This document shows positions 1 to 6,034 of a stretch of 6,188 nucleotides of DNA, one piece after another. The notes under the pieces are model-generated. The model saw only the letters and a program-made list of their open reading frames with translations. It was not told where the DNA came from and did no database searches. Source of the DNA: Thauera sp. (GTDB lineage Bacteria; Pseudomonadota; Gammaproteobacteria; Burkholderiales; Rhodocyclaceae); the NCBI GenBank assembly GCA_023150215.1, contig JAKLLJ010000207.1, positions 1 through 6,188 on the forward strand. The letters run 5' to 3'. The position numbers and the translations under genes were made by a program. Numbering within the stretch: position 1 is the first letter of the stretch; each line of letters starts with the position of its first letter.

Positions 1-32
1 CCGCCTGCCGGACTGAACGCGCTGCGGCCCGC

Positions 33-521
33 TCACGCGGGCATCACCTCGCGCAGCCGCGCCAGCAGCTCGTCCGCGCGCTTGCGGCCGATGCGTGATT
101 CGTTGATCGAGTGTTGCCATTCGTCGACCAGCGTGCGCAAGTCTTCCGCGCTGCTGCTCGCATGGATGCGCTTGACCAGGTCGAGCTTGCCGTAGGGGCC
201 GTGGAAGGTGCGCAAGGTGTTCATCATGAAGTCCTGCGCGAGCGCCAGGCTGGCCGTACGAGCGCTGCGCGCCGCTTGCGTCGGGACCGGCGCGGCGGCG
301 ACGGCCTGCGCCACCGGTGCCGATGCCGTCTGGATGAAGCCGCCCTCGACGAGCGCATGCAGGGTCTGGTCGATGTTCGCATCACCCGCGAGGCGGGCGA
401 GCTCGGCGGGCTCACGCCGCCCGTCGATCAGGATCAGCAGGCGCCGCGCGCGCAGGCCAAGACCGGCGCGACGCTCGGCGATTTCCTCGTGTCCTTTCGC
501 CGTCTTGGAATACTTGGTCAT
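33..521 (-). CDS. Conserved-looking hypothetical protein, 162 aa
   Basis: I do not recognise a named family. The protein has three visible parts. Residues 1-64 are charged and compact (MTKYSKTAKGHEEIAERR, then RARRLLILIDGRREPAEL, then a helix ending LHALVEGGFI); the helix-helix-helix-GGFI pattern looks like a small winged-helix fold, which is inference. Residues about 65-95 are a low-complexity Ala/Pro/Val linker. Residues about 96-162 are predicted helical (LALAQDFMMNTLRTF, then DLRTLVDEWQHSINESRIG and RADELLARLREVM). There is no signal peptide or membrane segment, so it is probably cytoplasmic. I recall betaproteobacterial hypothetical proteins with a similar YxKTxKG...R.R.LLILIDG beginning, but cannot verify this here. 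The ATG start has a GGAGA 9 nt upstream. It follows the methyltransferase gene by 119 nt on the same strand; the context does not reveal a function. Confidence 0.75.
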   Translation of the reverse strand: MTKYSKTAKGHEEIAERRAGLGLRARRLLILIDGRREPAELARLAGDANIDQTLHALVEGGFIQTASAPVAQAVAAAPVPTQAARSARTASLALAQDFMMNTLRTFHGPYGKLDLVKRIHASSSAEDLRTLVDEWQHSINESRIGRKRADELLARLREVMPA

Positions 522-640
522 TGGTGAGTGTCTCCATGTCCGCGCCGCCCGCGGCCATCCAGTCGTCGTATTTTCCACCGCCGCAAGCGCCATGCGGCAA
601 GCAGGGCAACGGAGTGTATCGCGGGTCGTGAGCGCGCGGG
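522..640 (-). other. Intergenic region between the methyltransferase gene and the small unknown gene
   Basis: This 119-nt gap is the largest in the window. It holds the ribosome-binding site of the downstream gene and a possible small hairpin at 580-598 (6-bp arms GCCGCA/TGCGGC, 7-nt loop). On the minus strand the hairpin is followed by GGTGGAAAA and not by a T-run, so it is not an intrinsic terminator. I found no convincing -35/-10 pair on either strand. Whether the downstream gene has its own promoter cannot be decided by eye. Confidence 0.5.
531..535 (-). promoter_or_regulatory. Shine-Dalgarno site of the 162-aa unknown gene
   Basis: On the minus strand GGAGA lies 9 nt before the ATG at 519-521. 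It supports this start over an in-frame ATG at 591-593 and a GTG at 693-695, neither of which has a purine-rich site upstream. Confidence 0.65.
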
Positions 641-1444
641 TCAGTGCGCTGAAACAACGGCCGCAGACACTTGACGCGCCTGTTCGAAGAGACACACGGC
701 AACCGCCGCACCGACGTTGAGCGACTCGATTCCGCCTGCCATCGGGATGATCACGCGCTGGTCGGCACGCGCCAGCAGGGTCGGCGACAGGCCCTGCCCT
801 TCCGCTCCGAAGAGCCACGCCACCGGCCCGCGCAGGTCGAGCGCGTAGAGCGCGCAGGCGCCCTCGCCCAGCGCGGTGGCGAGGCAGCGCCCCGGATAGG
901 CCTCGAGACGCCCCGGGAGATCGATGCCGTCCTCGAGCTCGAGGACGAAATGCGCTCCCATACCGGCACGCAGCACACGCGGCGACCACGCCTGGGCGCA
1001 GCCCGCGCCGAGCAGCACGCGGCGGATGCCGGCGGCAGCGGCCGTGCGCAGGATGGTGCCGAGGTTGCCGGGATCCTGCACGGCGTCGAGCACGACGACG
1101 CTGCCGACGAGCGGCTCCGGTGGCGCGGACGCCGGCAGATCGATGATGGCGAGCAGGCCCGCGGGATTGTCGACCGGACTTACATGGCGGAACAGCGCGT
1201 CGGGCAACTGGTAGCGCGGGACGTCGGCGGCGATCACGTCGAGCAGGCGCTGGTGCTCGGGATGTGAGGCGCTGTGCTGCGAGCAGACGATGGCCTTCAA
1301 AGGCCACTGCGCGTCGACGGCAGCCTCGACGAGGTGGGCACCGTCGAGCAGCGTTTCGCCGCGCTGGCGGCGTTCGCGCGCGGAATGTGCGAGCGCATGC
1401 AGGCGCTTGACCAGCGGGTTGTCGCGCGAGCTGATCGTCTTCAT
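641..1444 (-). CDS. SpoU/TrmH-family RNA 2'-O-ribose methyltransferase
   Basis: This 267-aa protein is a SPOUT-class methyltransferase that transfers methyl from S-adenosylmethionine to a ribose 2'-OH in rRNA or tRNA; the target nucleotide cannot be told from sequence. Residues about 1-110 are an RNA-binding N-terminal domain of SpoU substrate-binding type (SSRDNPLVKRLHAL, then GETLLDGAHLVEAA). The catalytic knot domain has all three SpoU motifs: DPGNLGTILRTAAAAG (124-139, with the expected Asn and Arg), WLFGAEGQGLS (210-220) and IPMAGGIESLNVGAAVAV (233-250), which forms the AdoMet-binding trefoil knot. The ATG at 1444 is chosen because MKTISSRDNP begins the domain; the frame stays open further upstream, but only as antisense-like sequence inside rnhB. 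It is not assigned rlmB: it is longer (E. coli RlmB 243 aa) and the N-terminus differs. It follows rnhB by 8 nt and is probably cotranscribed. Confidence 0.9.
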   Translation of the reverse strand: MKTISSRDNPLVKRLHALAHSARERRQRGETLLDGAHLVEAAVDAQWPLKAIVCSQHSASHPEHQRLLDVIAADVPRYQLPDALFRHVSPVDNPAGLLAIIDLPASAPPEPLVGSVVVLDAVQDPGNLGTILRTAAAAGIRRVLLGAGCAQAWSPRVLRAGMGAHFVLELEDGIDLPGRLEAYPGRCLATALGEGACALYALDLRGPVAWLFGAEGQGLSPTLLARADQRVIIPMAGGIESLNVGAAVAVCLFEQARQVSAAVVSAH

Positions 1445-1452
1445 GGCGCCGG

Positions 1453-2067
1453 TCAACGCGCAGGCCCGCGCGCCAGCAGCTTCTTTACCGGGCCGAAGCT
1501 GCGGCGATGGAATTCGCGCACGCCATGCACCTCGAGCGCGGCGAGGTGCGCAGCCGTGGGATAGCCCTTGTGTGCGGCCAGCCCGTACTGGGGCCATTCG
1601 GCATCCAGGACGCGCATCGCCTCGTCACGCGCCGTCTTGGCGAGGATGGAGGCGGCCGAGATCGCCGGCTCGCTGGCGTCGCCCTTGACGATCGCGCGCG
1701 CCGGGTAGGGCAACGCCGGGCAACGGTTGCCGTCGATGAGCACCTCGTGGGGGGGCACGCCAAGTGCCATCACCGCACGCTGCATCGCCAGCATCGTGGC
1801 CTGCAGGATGTTGACGCGGTCGATTTCTTCCACGCTGGCTTCGGCCACCGACCACGCCAGCGCGCGCTCGCGAATCAAGGGCGCAAGGCGCTCACGCGCG
1901 GCTTCGCTGAGTTTCTTGGAGTCGTTGAGGCCGACGATCGGCCGCGCCGGATCGAGGATCACCGCCGCCGCCATCACCGGACCGCAGAGCGGACCGCGCC
2001 CCGCCTCGTCCACGCCGCACACGAGGCTAGGTGCAGAGGACGGGGAAACGAACAGATCAAGGCTCAT
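1453..2067 (-). CDS. rnhB: Ribonuclease HII
   Basis: RNase HII cuts the RNA strand of RNA-DNA hybrids and removes single ribonucleotides misincorporated in DNA. The 204-aa protein (E. coli 198) carries the whole type 2 active site: Asp20 and Glu21 in GVDEAGRGPLCGPV, Asp112 in VLIDGNRCP and Asp130 in VKGD, matching E. coli Asp16, Glu17, Asp108 and Asp126. Other family blocks are LNDSKKLSE (48-56), ILQATMLAMQRAV (87-99), AISAASILAKTARD (135-148) and HRRSFGPVKKLL near the end. A GTG directly before the ATG is in frame and would add one residue; the ATG is preferred for its better spacing (8 nt) from a GAGA. It sits after lpxB as in many proteobacteria, 8 nt before the methyltransferase gene. Confidence 0.96.
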   Translation of the reverse strand: MSLDLFVSPSSAPSLVCGVDEAGRGPLCGPVMAAAVILDPARPIVGLNDSKKLSEAARERLAPLIRERALAWSVAEASVEEIDRVNILQATMLAMQRAVMALGVPPHEVLIDGNRCPALPYPARAIVKGDASEPAISAASILAKTARDEAMRVLDAEWPQYGLAAHKGYPTAAHLAALEVHGVREFHRRSFGPVKKLLARGPAR

Positions 2068-2076
2068 CACACGGTC

Positions 2077-3228
2077 TCAGCGCAGCTCGGCGCGCAGGTA
2101 GGGGAGGATCGCCTCGGCAGCACGGCTGGCGGTGTCCTGCCTGAGCGTGAGGTGCAGGTCCATGAAGCGCGCCTCGACCCGTGCCCGGCGCGGCGCATCC
2201 CCGAGCCAGTCTTCGACTGCTCGGGCAAGCTTCTCGGGCACGGCATCGTCCTGCAGCAGTTCCGGGACGATGCTCTCGTTGCACAGGATGTTCGGCAGGC
2301 CCACCCAGGGAAGGTAAGCCATGCGCTTCATCAGGCGGTACTGCCATTTGCCGATGCGATAGGTGATCACCATCGGGCGCTTGAGGAGCGCGGCCTCGAG
2401 GCTGGCCGTTCCGCTCGCCACCAGCACCACGTCGGCCGCCGTCATTGCATCGACGGCATGTCCGAACAGCATGCGGATCGGCAGCTCGGTGGCCTGGTTG
2501 CGCTGGAGCGCCTCCTCGAAGAGCTCGCGCGTCTCGCGGGTGGCGAGCGGCACCAGGAAGCGCAGCTCGGGATCACGCTCGAGCAGGCGCCGCGCGGTCG
2601 CGATATAGGTGTCAGCGAGATTGCGCACTTCGGACTGGCGGCTGCCCGGCAGCATCGCGATCACCTTGCGTTCGAGCGGGATCTCGAGGCGCGCGCGGGT
2701 TTCCCCGCGATCGGGGTGGAGCGGAAAGACGTCCGCGAGCGGGTGGCCGACATAGCTCACCGGCACGCCGGCGCGCTCATAAAGCTCGGGCTCGAAGGGG
2801 AACAGGCACAGCATGTGCGAGACCGAGCGCGCAATGTGCTTGATCCGCCCGCGCCGCCAGGCCCATATCGACGGGCTGACGAAATGGATCGCGGGAATGC
2901 CGGCGTCGCGCGTCTTGCCTTCCAGCCACAGGTTGAAGTCGGGTGCATCGACACCGATGAAGGCGGTGGGACGCTCGCGCCGGATCTGGCCAAGCAACTC
3001 GCGGCGGATTCCGGAGAGCTCGCGGTAACGCTTGATCGCGTCCACATACCCGTGGACGGCGAGCAGCTCGCACGGCCAGCACACGTCGAAGCCCTCAGCC
3101 TGCATCTCGGGCCCGCCGATGCCGAAGAACTCGGCGTCGGGCAGATGCCGGCGCAGCGCGCGAATCAGGTGGCTGGCAAGAAGATCGCCGGAGGTCTCGC
3201 CGGCGACCATCGCGATGCGGACGGTCAT
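2077..3228 (-). CDS. lpxB: Lipid A disaccharide synthase LpxB
   Basis: LpxB (glycosyltransferase family 19) joins UDP-2,3-diacylglucosamine and lipid X to give the beta-1,6-linked disaccharide 1-phosphate; it is a peripheral protein on the cytoplasmic face of the inner membrane. The 383 aa equal the family length (E. coli 382). Visible signatures are GETSGD (10-15), IGVDAPDFN (91-99, with Asp94 matching the essential E. coli Asp98), PSIWAWRRGRIKHI (119-132), LPGSRQSEV (193-201) and the nucleotide-binding ASGTASLEAALLKRPMV (271-287). The hydrophobic and basic patches around residues 292-318 agree with membrane association. The ATG lies 15 nt after the lpxA stop with only a weak ribosome-binding site; the stop is 9 nt before rnhB. 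No truncation or missing key residue is seen. Confidence 0.97.
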   Translation of the reverse strand: MTVRIAMVAGETSGDLLASHLIRALRRHLPDAEFFGIGGPEMQAEGFDVCWPCELLAVHGYVDAIKRYRELSGIRRELLGQIRRERPTAFIGVDAPDFNLWLEGKTRDAGIPAIHFVSPSIWAWRRGRIKHIARSVSHMLCLFPFEPELYERAGVPVSYVGHPLADVFPLHPDRGETRARLEIPLERKVIAMLPGSRQSEVRNLADTYIATARRLLERDPELRFLVPLATRETRELFEEALQRNQATELPIRMLFGHAVDAMTAADVVLVASGTASLEAALLKRPMVITYRIGKWQYRLMKRMAYLPWVGLPNILCNESIVPELLQDDAVPEKLARAVEDWLGDAPRRARVEARFMDLHLTLRQDTASRAAEAILPYLRAELR

Positions 3229-3243
3229 TGCGTGGCTACGGCC

Positions 3244-4014
3244 TCAACGCACGAGACCGCGTCCGGATGCGGCGATGAACTCGGAAAACAGGCTGACTTC
3301 GGGCTGGGTGGCGGCGATCTCGGCGACGCGCTGGCGGGCCTCGTCGAGCGTGAGCCCGCTGCGGTAGAGCGCGCGGTAGGCGCGCTTGATCGCTGCGATG
3401 CCCTCGGCGCTGTAGCCGCGGCGCCTGAGGCCCTCGCTGTTGATCCCGTGCGGCTTGGCCGGGTTGCCGGCGACGGTCACGAAAGGCGGCAGATCCTGCA
3501 GCAGCACGGTGCCGACGCCGCAGAAGCTGTGCGCACCGACGCGGCAGAATTGATGCACGCCGGTGAAGCCGCCCAGGATCGCCCAGTCGCCCACGTGCAC
3601 GTGGCCGGCGAGCGTGGCGTTGTTGGCGAAGATGGTGTGGTTGCCGACGTCGCAGTCGTGCGCGACATGTACGTAGGCCATGATCCAGTTGTCGTTGCCG
3701 ACGCGGGTGACGTGCGCGTCCTGGCTGGTGCCGACGTTGAACGAACAAAACTCGCGGATCGTGTTTCGGTCGCCGATCTCGAGGCGGGTGGGCTCGGCGT
3801 CGTATTTCTTGTCCTGAGGGCTGGCGCCGATCGAGCAGAACTGAAAGATCTCGTTGTCGCGACCGATGCGGGTGTGGCCCTCGACGACCACGTGCGGGCC
3901 GATGCGGGTGCCCTCGCCGACCTCGACATGCTCGCCGATGATCGAATACGCGCCGACGCTGACGCCGGCGGCGAGCTTCGCGCCCGGGTGAACGATGGCG
4001 GTCGGGTGGATCAT
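3244..4014 (-). CDS. lpxA: UDP-N-acetylglucosamine O-acyltransferase LpxA
   Basis: LpxA starts lipid A synthesis by moving a (3R)-hydroxyacyl group from ACP to the 3-OH of UDP-GlcNAc in the cytoplasm. The 256 aa fit the family (E. coli 262). Residues 1-185 are a left-handed beta-helix of hexapeptide repeats, and the remainder is the helical C-terminal domain ending RGLVR. The catalytic base is His119 in HVAHDC (E. coli His125); His116, His138 (AGHV) and His154 (VHQF) match E. coli His122, His144 and His160. At the chain-length ruler, E. coli Gly173 is replaced by Val167, and His191 by Pro185. I chose the ATG at 4014 because MIHPTAIVHP is the usual LpxA beginning and it overlaps the fabZ stop. 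An in-frame GTG at 4030-4032 would add six residues that do not look like LpxA and lacks a ribosome-binding site. Confidence 0.97.
   Translation of the reverse strand: MIHPTAIVHPGAKLAAGVSVGAYSIIGEHVEVGEGTRIGPHVVVEGHTRIGRDNEIFQFCSIGASPQDKKYDAEPTRLEIGDRNTIREFCSFNVGTSQDAHVTRVGNDNWIMAYVHVAHDCDVGNHTIFANNATLAGHVHVGDWAILGGFTGVHQFCRVGAHSFCGVGTVLLQDLPPFVTVAGNPAKPHGINSEGLRRRGYSAEGIAAIKRAYRALYRSGLTLDEARQRVAEIAATQPEVSLFSEFIAASGRGLVR
4011..4014 (-). promoter_or_regulatory. fabZ/lpxA ATGA stop-start overlap
   Basis: The lpxA ATG (4012-4014) and the fabZ TGA (4011-4013) overlap in an ATGA on the minus strand. No strong Shine-Dalgarno sequence precedes the ATG, so reinitiation by ribosomes finishing fabZ is the likely mode of lpxA translation. 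This is inferred from spacing only. Confidence 0.75.
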
Positions 4015-4445
4015 AGGGTCTTGATCGCGCACATCAGCTCGGCTTCGGCAGCGAGTTCACCATCGACGCTGGCGCGTGCCTTGTACTTGTAAATATTGCG
4101 CTTGGCGTGGGTGATCTCGACGTCGAAGATCAACTGGTCGCCCGGCACCACCGGACGCTTGAAGCGCGCGTTGTCGATGCCGGCGAAATATACCACCGAG
4201 TTGTCGTCCGGCTTCACGCCGGTGCTCTTGAACGACAGCAGTGCGGCGGCCTGCGCCATCGCCTCGATGATCAGCACCCCCGGCATCACCGGATGGTGCG
4301 GGAAGTGCCCCGGGAAGAAGGGCTCGTTCATGGTCACGTTCTTCAGCCCGCGCGCACGCACGCCCGGCTCGATCTCCAGCATGCGGTCGACGAGTAGGAA
4401 GGGGTAGCGGTGCGGCAGGTACTGCAGGATTTCCTTGATGTCCAT
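4011..4445 (-). CDS. fabZ: (3R)-hydroxyacyl-ACP dehydratase FabZ
   Basis: FabZ dehydrates (3R)-hydroxyacyl-ACP to trans-2-enoyl-ACP in fatty-acid elongation, using the same hydroxyacyl-ACP pool that LpxA and LpxD consume. The 144-aa protein is a single hotdog domain. It starts with the family motif LPHRYPFLLVDRM (residues 10-22). The active site is visible as FFPGHFP with His47, and GVLIIEAMAQ with Glu61; the 14-residue spacing equals that of E. coli His54/Glu68. The ATG start follows the lpxD stop by 6 nt, with a modest AGGG inside the end of lpxD about 10 nt upstream. The TGA stop shares bases with the lpxA start codon. No defect is seen. Confidence 0.97.
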   Translation of the reverse strand: MDIKEILQYLPHRYPFLLVDRMLEIEPGVRARGLKNVTMNEPFFPGHFPHHPVMPGVLIIEAMAQAAALLSFKSTGVKPDDNSVVYFAGIDNARFKRPVVPGDQLIFDVEITHAKRNIYKYKARASVDGELAAEAELMCAIKTL

Positions 4446-4451
4446 GATGGC

Positions 4452-5486
4452 TCAGCCCTGCGAGCGGTCGTCGGGACCGTCACTATGTTGTTCGAGTTGG
4501 CGGACGCGTTTGGCGAGCGCATCCAGGTGGCGCAGATGGGAGAAGTTCTTCACCCAGTCGCCATGCGTCTGCAGCGGGAGGTTGCCGGTGTAGACGCCGG
4601 GCTTGGTGATCGACTTGGCGACCAGGGTCCACGCCGAGACGACCACGTCGTCGGCTATGCGCAGGTGGCCGGAGATGCCGGCCTGGCCGCCGACCATGCA
4701 GCGCGCGCCGATCTGCGCACTGCCGGCAACGCCGGCGCAGCCGGCCATGATGGTGTGATTGCCGATGCGCACGTTGTGTGCGATCTGGATCAGGTTGTCG
4801 AGCTTCACCCCGTCACCGATCACGGTATCGTCGAGCGCGCCGCGGTCGATCGTGGTGTTGGCTCCGATCTCGACGTCGTTGCCGATGAGCACCCGGCCGA
4901 TCTGCGGGATCTTCACCCATGCGCCCGATTTCTCGCGTGCGAAGCCGAACCCATCGGCGCCGATCACCACACCGGAATGCAGGATGCAGTCCTCGCCGAT
5001 CACGCAGTCGTGATAGATCGTGACGCTGGCGTAAAGGCGGGTGCCGCGACCGATGCGGCTGCCGCGGCCCACATGGCAGTTGGGGCCGATCACCACGTCC
5101 TCGCCGAGCACCACATCGTCCTCGATCGAAGCCCCCGGGCCGACCTGAACGCTTGCCGGCAGCGCACTCGCGACCGCGGCGAGAGGATGCACGCCGGGCA
5201 GCACCGGAGGCAGCGGGGTGAACAGTTGCGCGACGCGGGCGAAGTACAGGTAGGGGTCGGCGGTGACGATCAGGTTCCGCCCGGCAAGCTGGTCACGCAC
5301 ATCGGGCGCGACGATGAGCGCGCTGGCCGCGCAGTCGTGCACCTGCGAGAGGTACTTGCGGTTGGCGAGGAAGGCAAGGTCGCCCTCCCCGGCCTTCTCG
5401 AGCGTGGCGACGCGGGATACCGCGACATCGCCGTCTCCCGCGATCTCGCCGCCCAGGCGATCGACCAGCTCGTGCAGTCGGAACAT
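4452..5486 (-). CDS. lpxD: UDP-3-O-(3-hydroxyacyl)glucosamine N-acyltransferase LpxD
   Basis: LpxD performs the third step of lipid A synthesis: it transfers a (3R)-hydroxyacyl chain from ACP to the 2-amino group of UDP-3-O-acyl-glucosamine in the cytoplasm. The 344 aa match the family length (E. coli 341). Residues 1-95 form the uridine-binding N-terminal domain. Residues about 98-290 are a left-handed beta-helix of hexapeptide repeats (for example VVIGPNCHVGRGSRIG), and the end is a helical tail with basic and acidic residues. GADGFGFA (177-184) and KIPQIGRV (192-199) are LpxD signatures. The catalytic base is His237 in QIAHNV (E. coli His239), and His274 in SGH corresponds to His276. The stop is 6 nt before the fabZ start. 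The ribosome-binding site is weak (no purine run in the 13 nt after skp), suggesting coupling to skp translation. Confidence 0.97.
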   Translation of the reverse strand: MFRLHELVDRLGGEIAGDGDVAVSRVATLEKAGEGDLAFLANRKYLSQVHDCAASALIVAPDVRDQLAGRNLIVTADPYLYFARVAQLFTPLPPVLPGVHPLAAVASALPASVQVGPGASIEDDVVLGEDVVIGPNCHVGRGSRIGRGTRLYASVTIYHDCVIGEDCILHSGVVIGADGFGFAREKSGAWVKIPQIGRVLIGNDVEIGANTTIDRGALDDTVIGDGVKLDNLIQIAHNVRIGNHTIMAGCAGVAGSAQIGARCMVGGQAGISGHLRIADDVVVSAWTLVAKSITKPGVYTGNLPLQTHGDWVKNFSHLRHLDALAKRVRQLEQHSDGPDDRSQG

Positions 5487-5499
5487 CGGGCGACCAGTC

Positions 5500-6000
5500 T
5501 TACTTGGCGTCGGACAGGGTCTTGATGACCTTGTCGGTGATGTCGATGCGCGGGTTCGCGTACACCGCTTCCTGGAAGATGATGTCGTAGTTTTCCTGCT
5601 CGGCGATCTGCTTGACCGAGCGGTTGGCCTTGTCGAGCACCGAGGCGAGTTCCTCGTTACGGCGTTGGTTCAGGTCTTCGCGGAACTCGCGCTGCTTGCG
5701 CTGGAAGTCGCGGTTGAGCTCGTTGAACGCACGTTCCTTGTTGCGACGGTCGCTGTCGCCCATGGTCGGGCCGTTGCGCTCGAGGTCTTCCTGCATCGAC
5801 TTGAGGTCGCGCGCGATGCGCTGCAGCTCCTGGTCGCGCTTTTCGAACTCCTTCTCCAGCCGCTGCTGCGCCCGCACGGCGGGCGCTGCTTCGCGCATGA
5901 CGCGATCGGAATTGACGAAGCCGATCTTGGTTTCGGCGAACGCGGTCTGGGAAAGGCCGAGCACAGCGAGTGCGACCAGGGAGAGGGTACTGACTTTCAA
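5500..6000 (-). CDS. skp: Skp/OmpH periplasmic chaperone
   Basis: This is a 166-aa secreted chaperone that binds unfolded outer-membrane proteins emerging from Sec and holds them in the periplasm for BAM. Residues 1-22 form a clear Sec signal peptide: a Lys near the N-terminus, a hydrophobic core and a cleavage site after AFA. The mature protein starts ETKIGFVNSDRV, the usual Skp/OmpH beginning. Residues about 42-125 are dense in Lys, Arg, Glu and Gln with heptad-like spacing, matching the coiled-coil tentacles. Residues about 138-160 (NYDIIFQEAVYANPRIDITD) return to the trimerisation body. The length is close to E. coli Skp (161 aa). The start is TTG, fixed by a good GGAGG and an in-frame stop directly upstream. 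It lies between bamA and lpxD, the canonical place, 13 nt before lpxD. Confidence 0.95.
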   Translation of the reverse strand: MKVSTLSLVALAVLGLSQTAFAETKIGFVNSDRVMREAAPAVRAQQRLEKEFEKRDQELQRIARDLKSMQEDLERNGPTMGDSDRRNKERAFNELNRDFQRKQREFREDLNQRRNEELASVLDKANRSVKQIAEQENYDIIFQEAVYANPRIDITDKVIKTLSDAK

Positions 6001-6005
6001 TTATG

Positions 6006-6010
6006 CCTCC
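6006..6010 (-). promoter_or_regulatory. Shine-Dalgarno site of skp (decides a TTG start)
   Basis: On the minus strand a perfect GGAGG lies 5 nt before a TTG codon (5998-6000), in the context CCGGAGGCATAATTG. An in-frame TAA sits immediately before the TTG, so no upstream start is possible. The first downstream alternatives would remove the signal peptide. This makes TTG the most likely start. Confidence 0.8.
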
Positions 6011-6034
6011 GGATGAAACTGTTTCGCCCGCAGC

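Noticed and set aside
1..32. Possible start region of another gene downstream of the unknown gene
   Set aside because: There are only 32 bases and no start codon context or domain can be judged.
580..598. Hairpin as a rho-independent terminator after the methyltransferase gene
   Set aside because: The stem is only 6 bp and no T-run follows on the transcribed strand; A residues are found there instead.
522..1307. Reading the unknown gene as one 424-codon frame reaching far into the methyltransferase gene
   Set aside because: The upstream part is Arg/Ala-rich out-of-frame translation of the methyltransferase gene. A ribosome-binding site supports the start at 521.
4015..4032. GTG start of lpxA six codons upstream of the ATG
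   Set aside because: The six added residues do not resemble LpxA N-termini, and the ATG gives the typical MIHPTAIVHP beginning and the ATGA overlap with fabZ.
1507..4092. An 861-codon open frame on the plus strand, opposite rnhB, lpxB and lpxA
   Set aside because: It is antisense to three intact genes with full catalytic motifs. Its product is rich in Asp, His, Ala, Arg and Val with patterns mirroring the hexapeptide repeats opposite. Long antisense frames are common in GC-rich DNA, and no domain is recognisable.
4410..5525. A 371-codon open frame on the plus strand opposite lpxD
   Set aside because: It is a mirror of the LpxD repeats (ADHHV-like strings), has no recognisable family, and lies opposite a complete lpxD.
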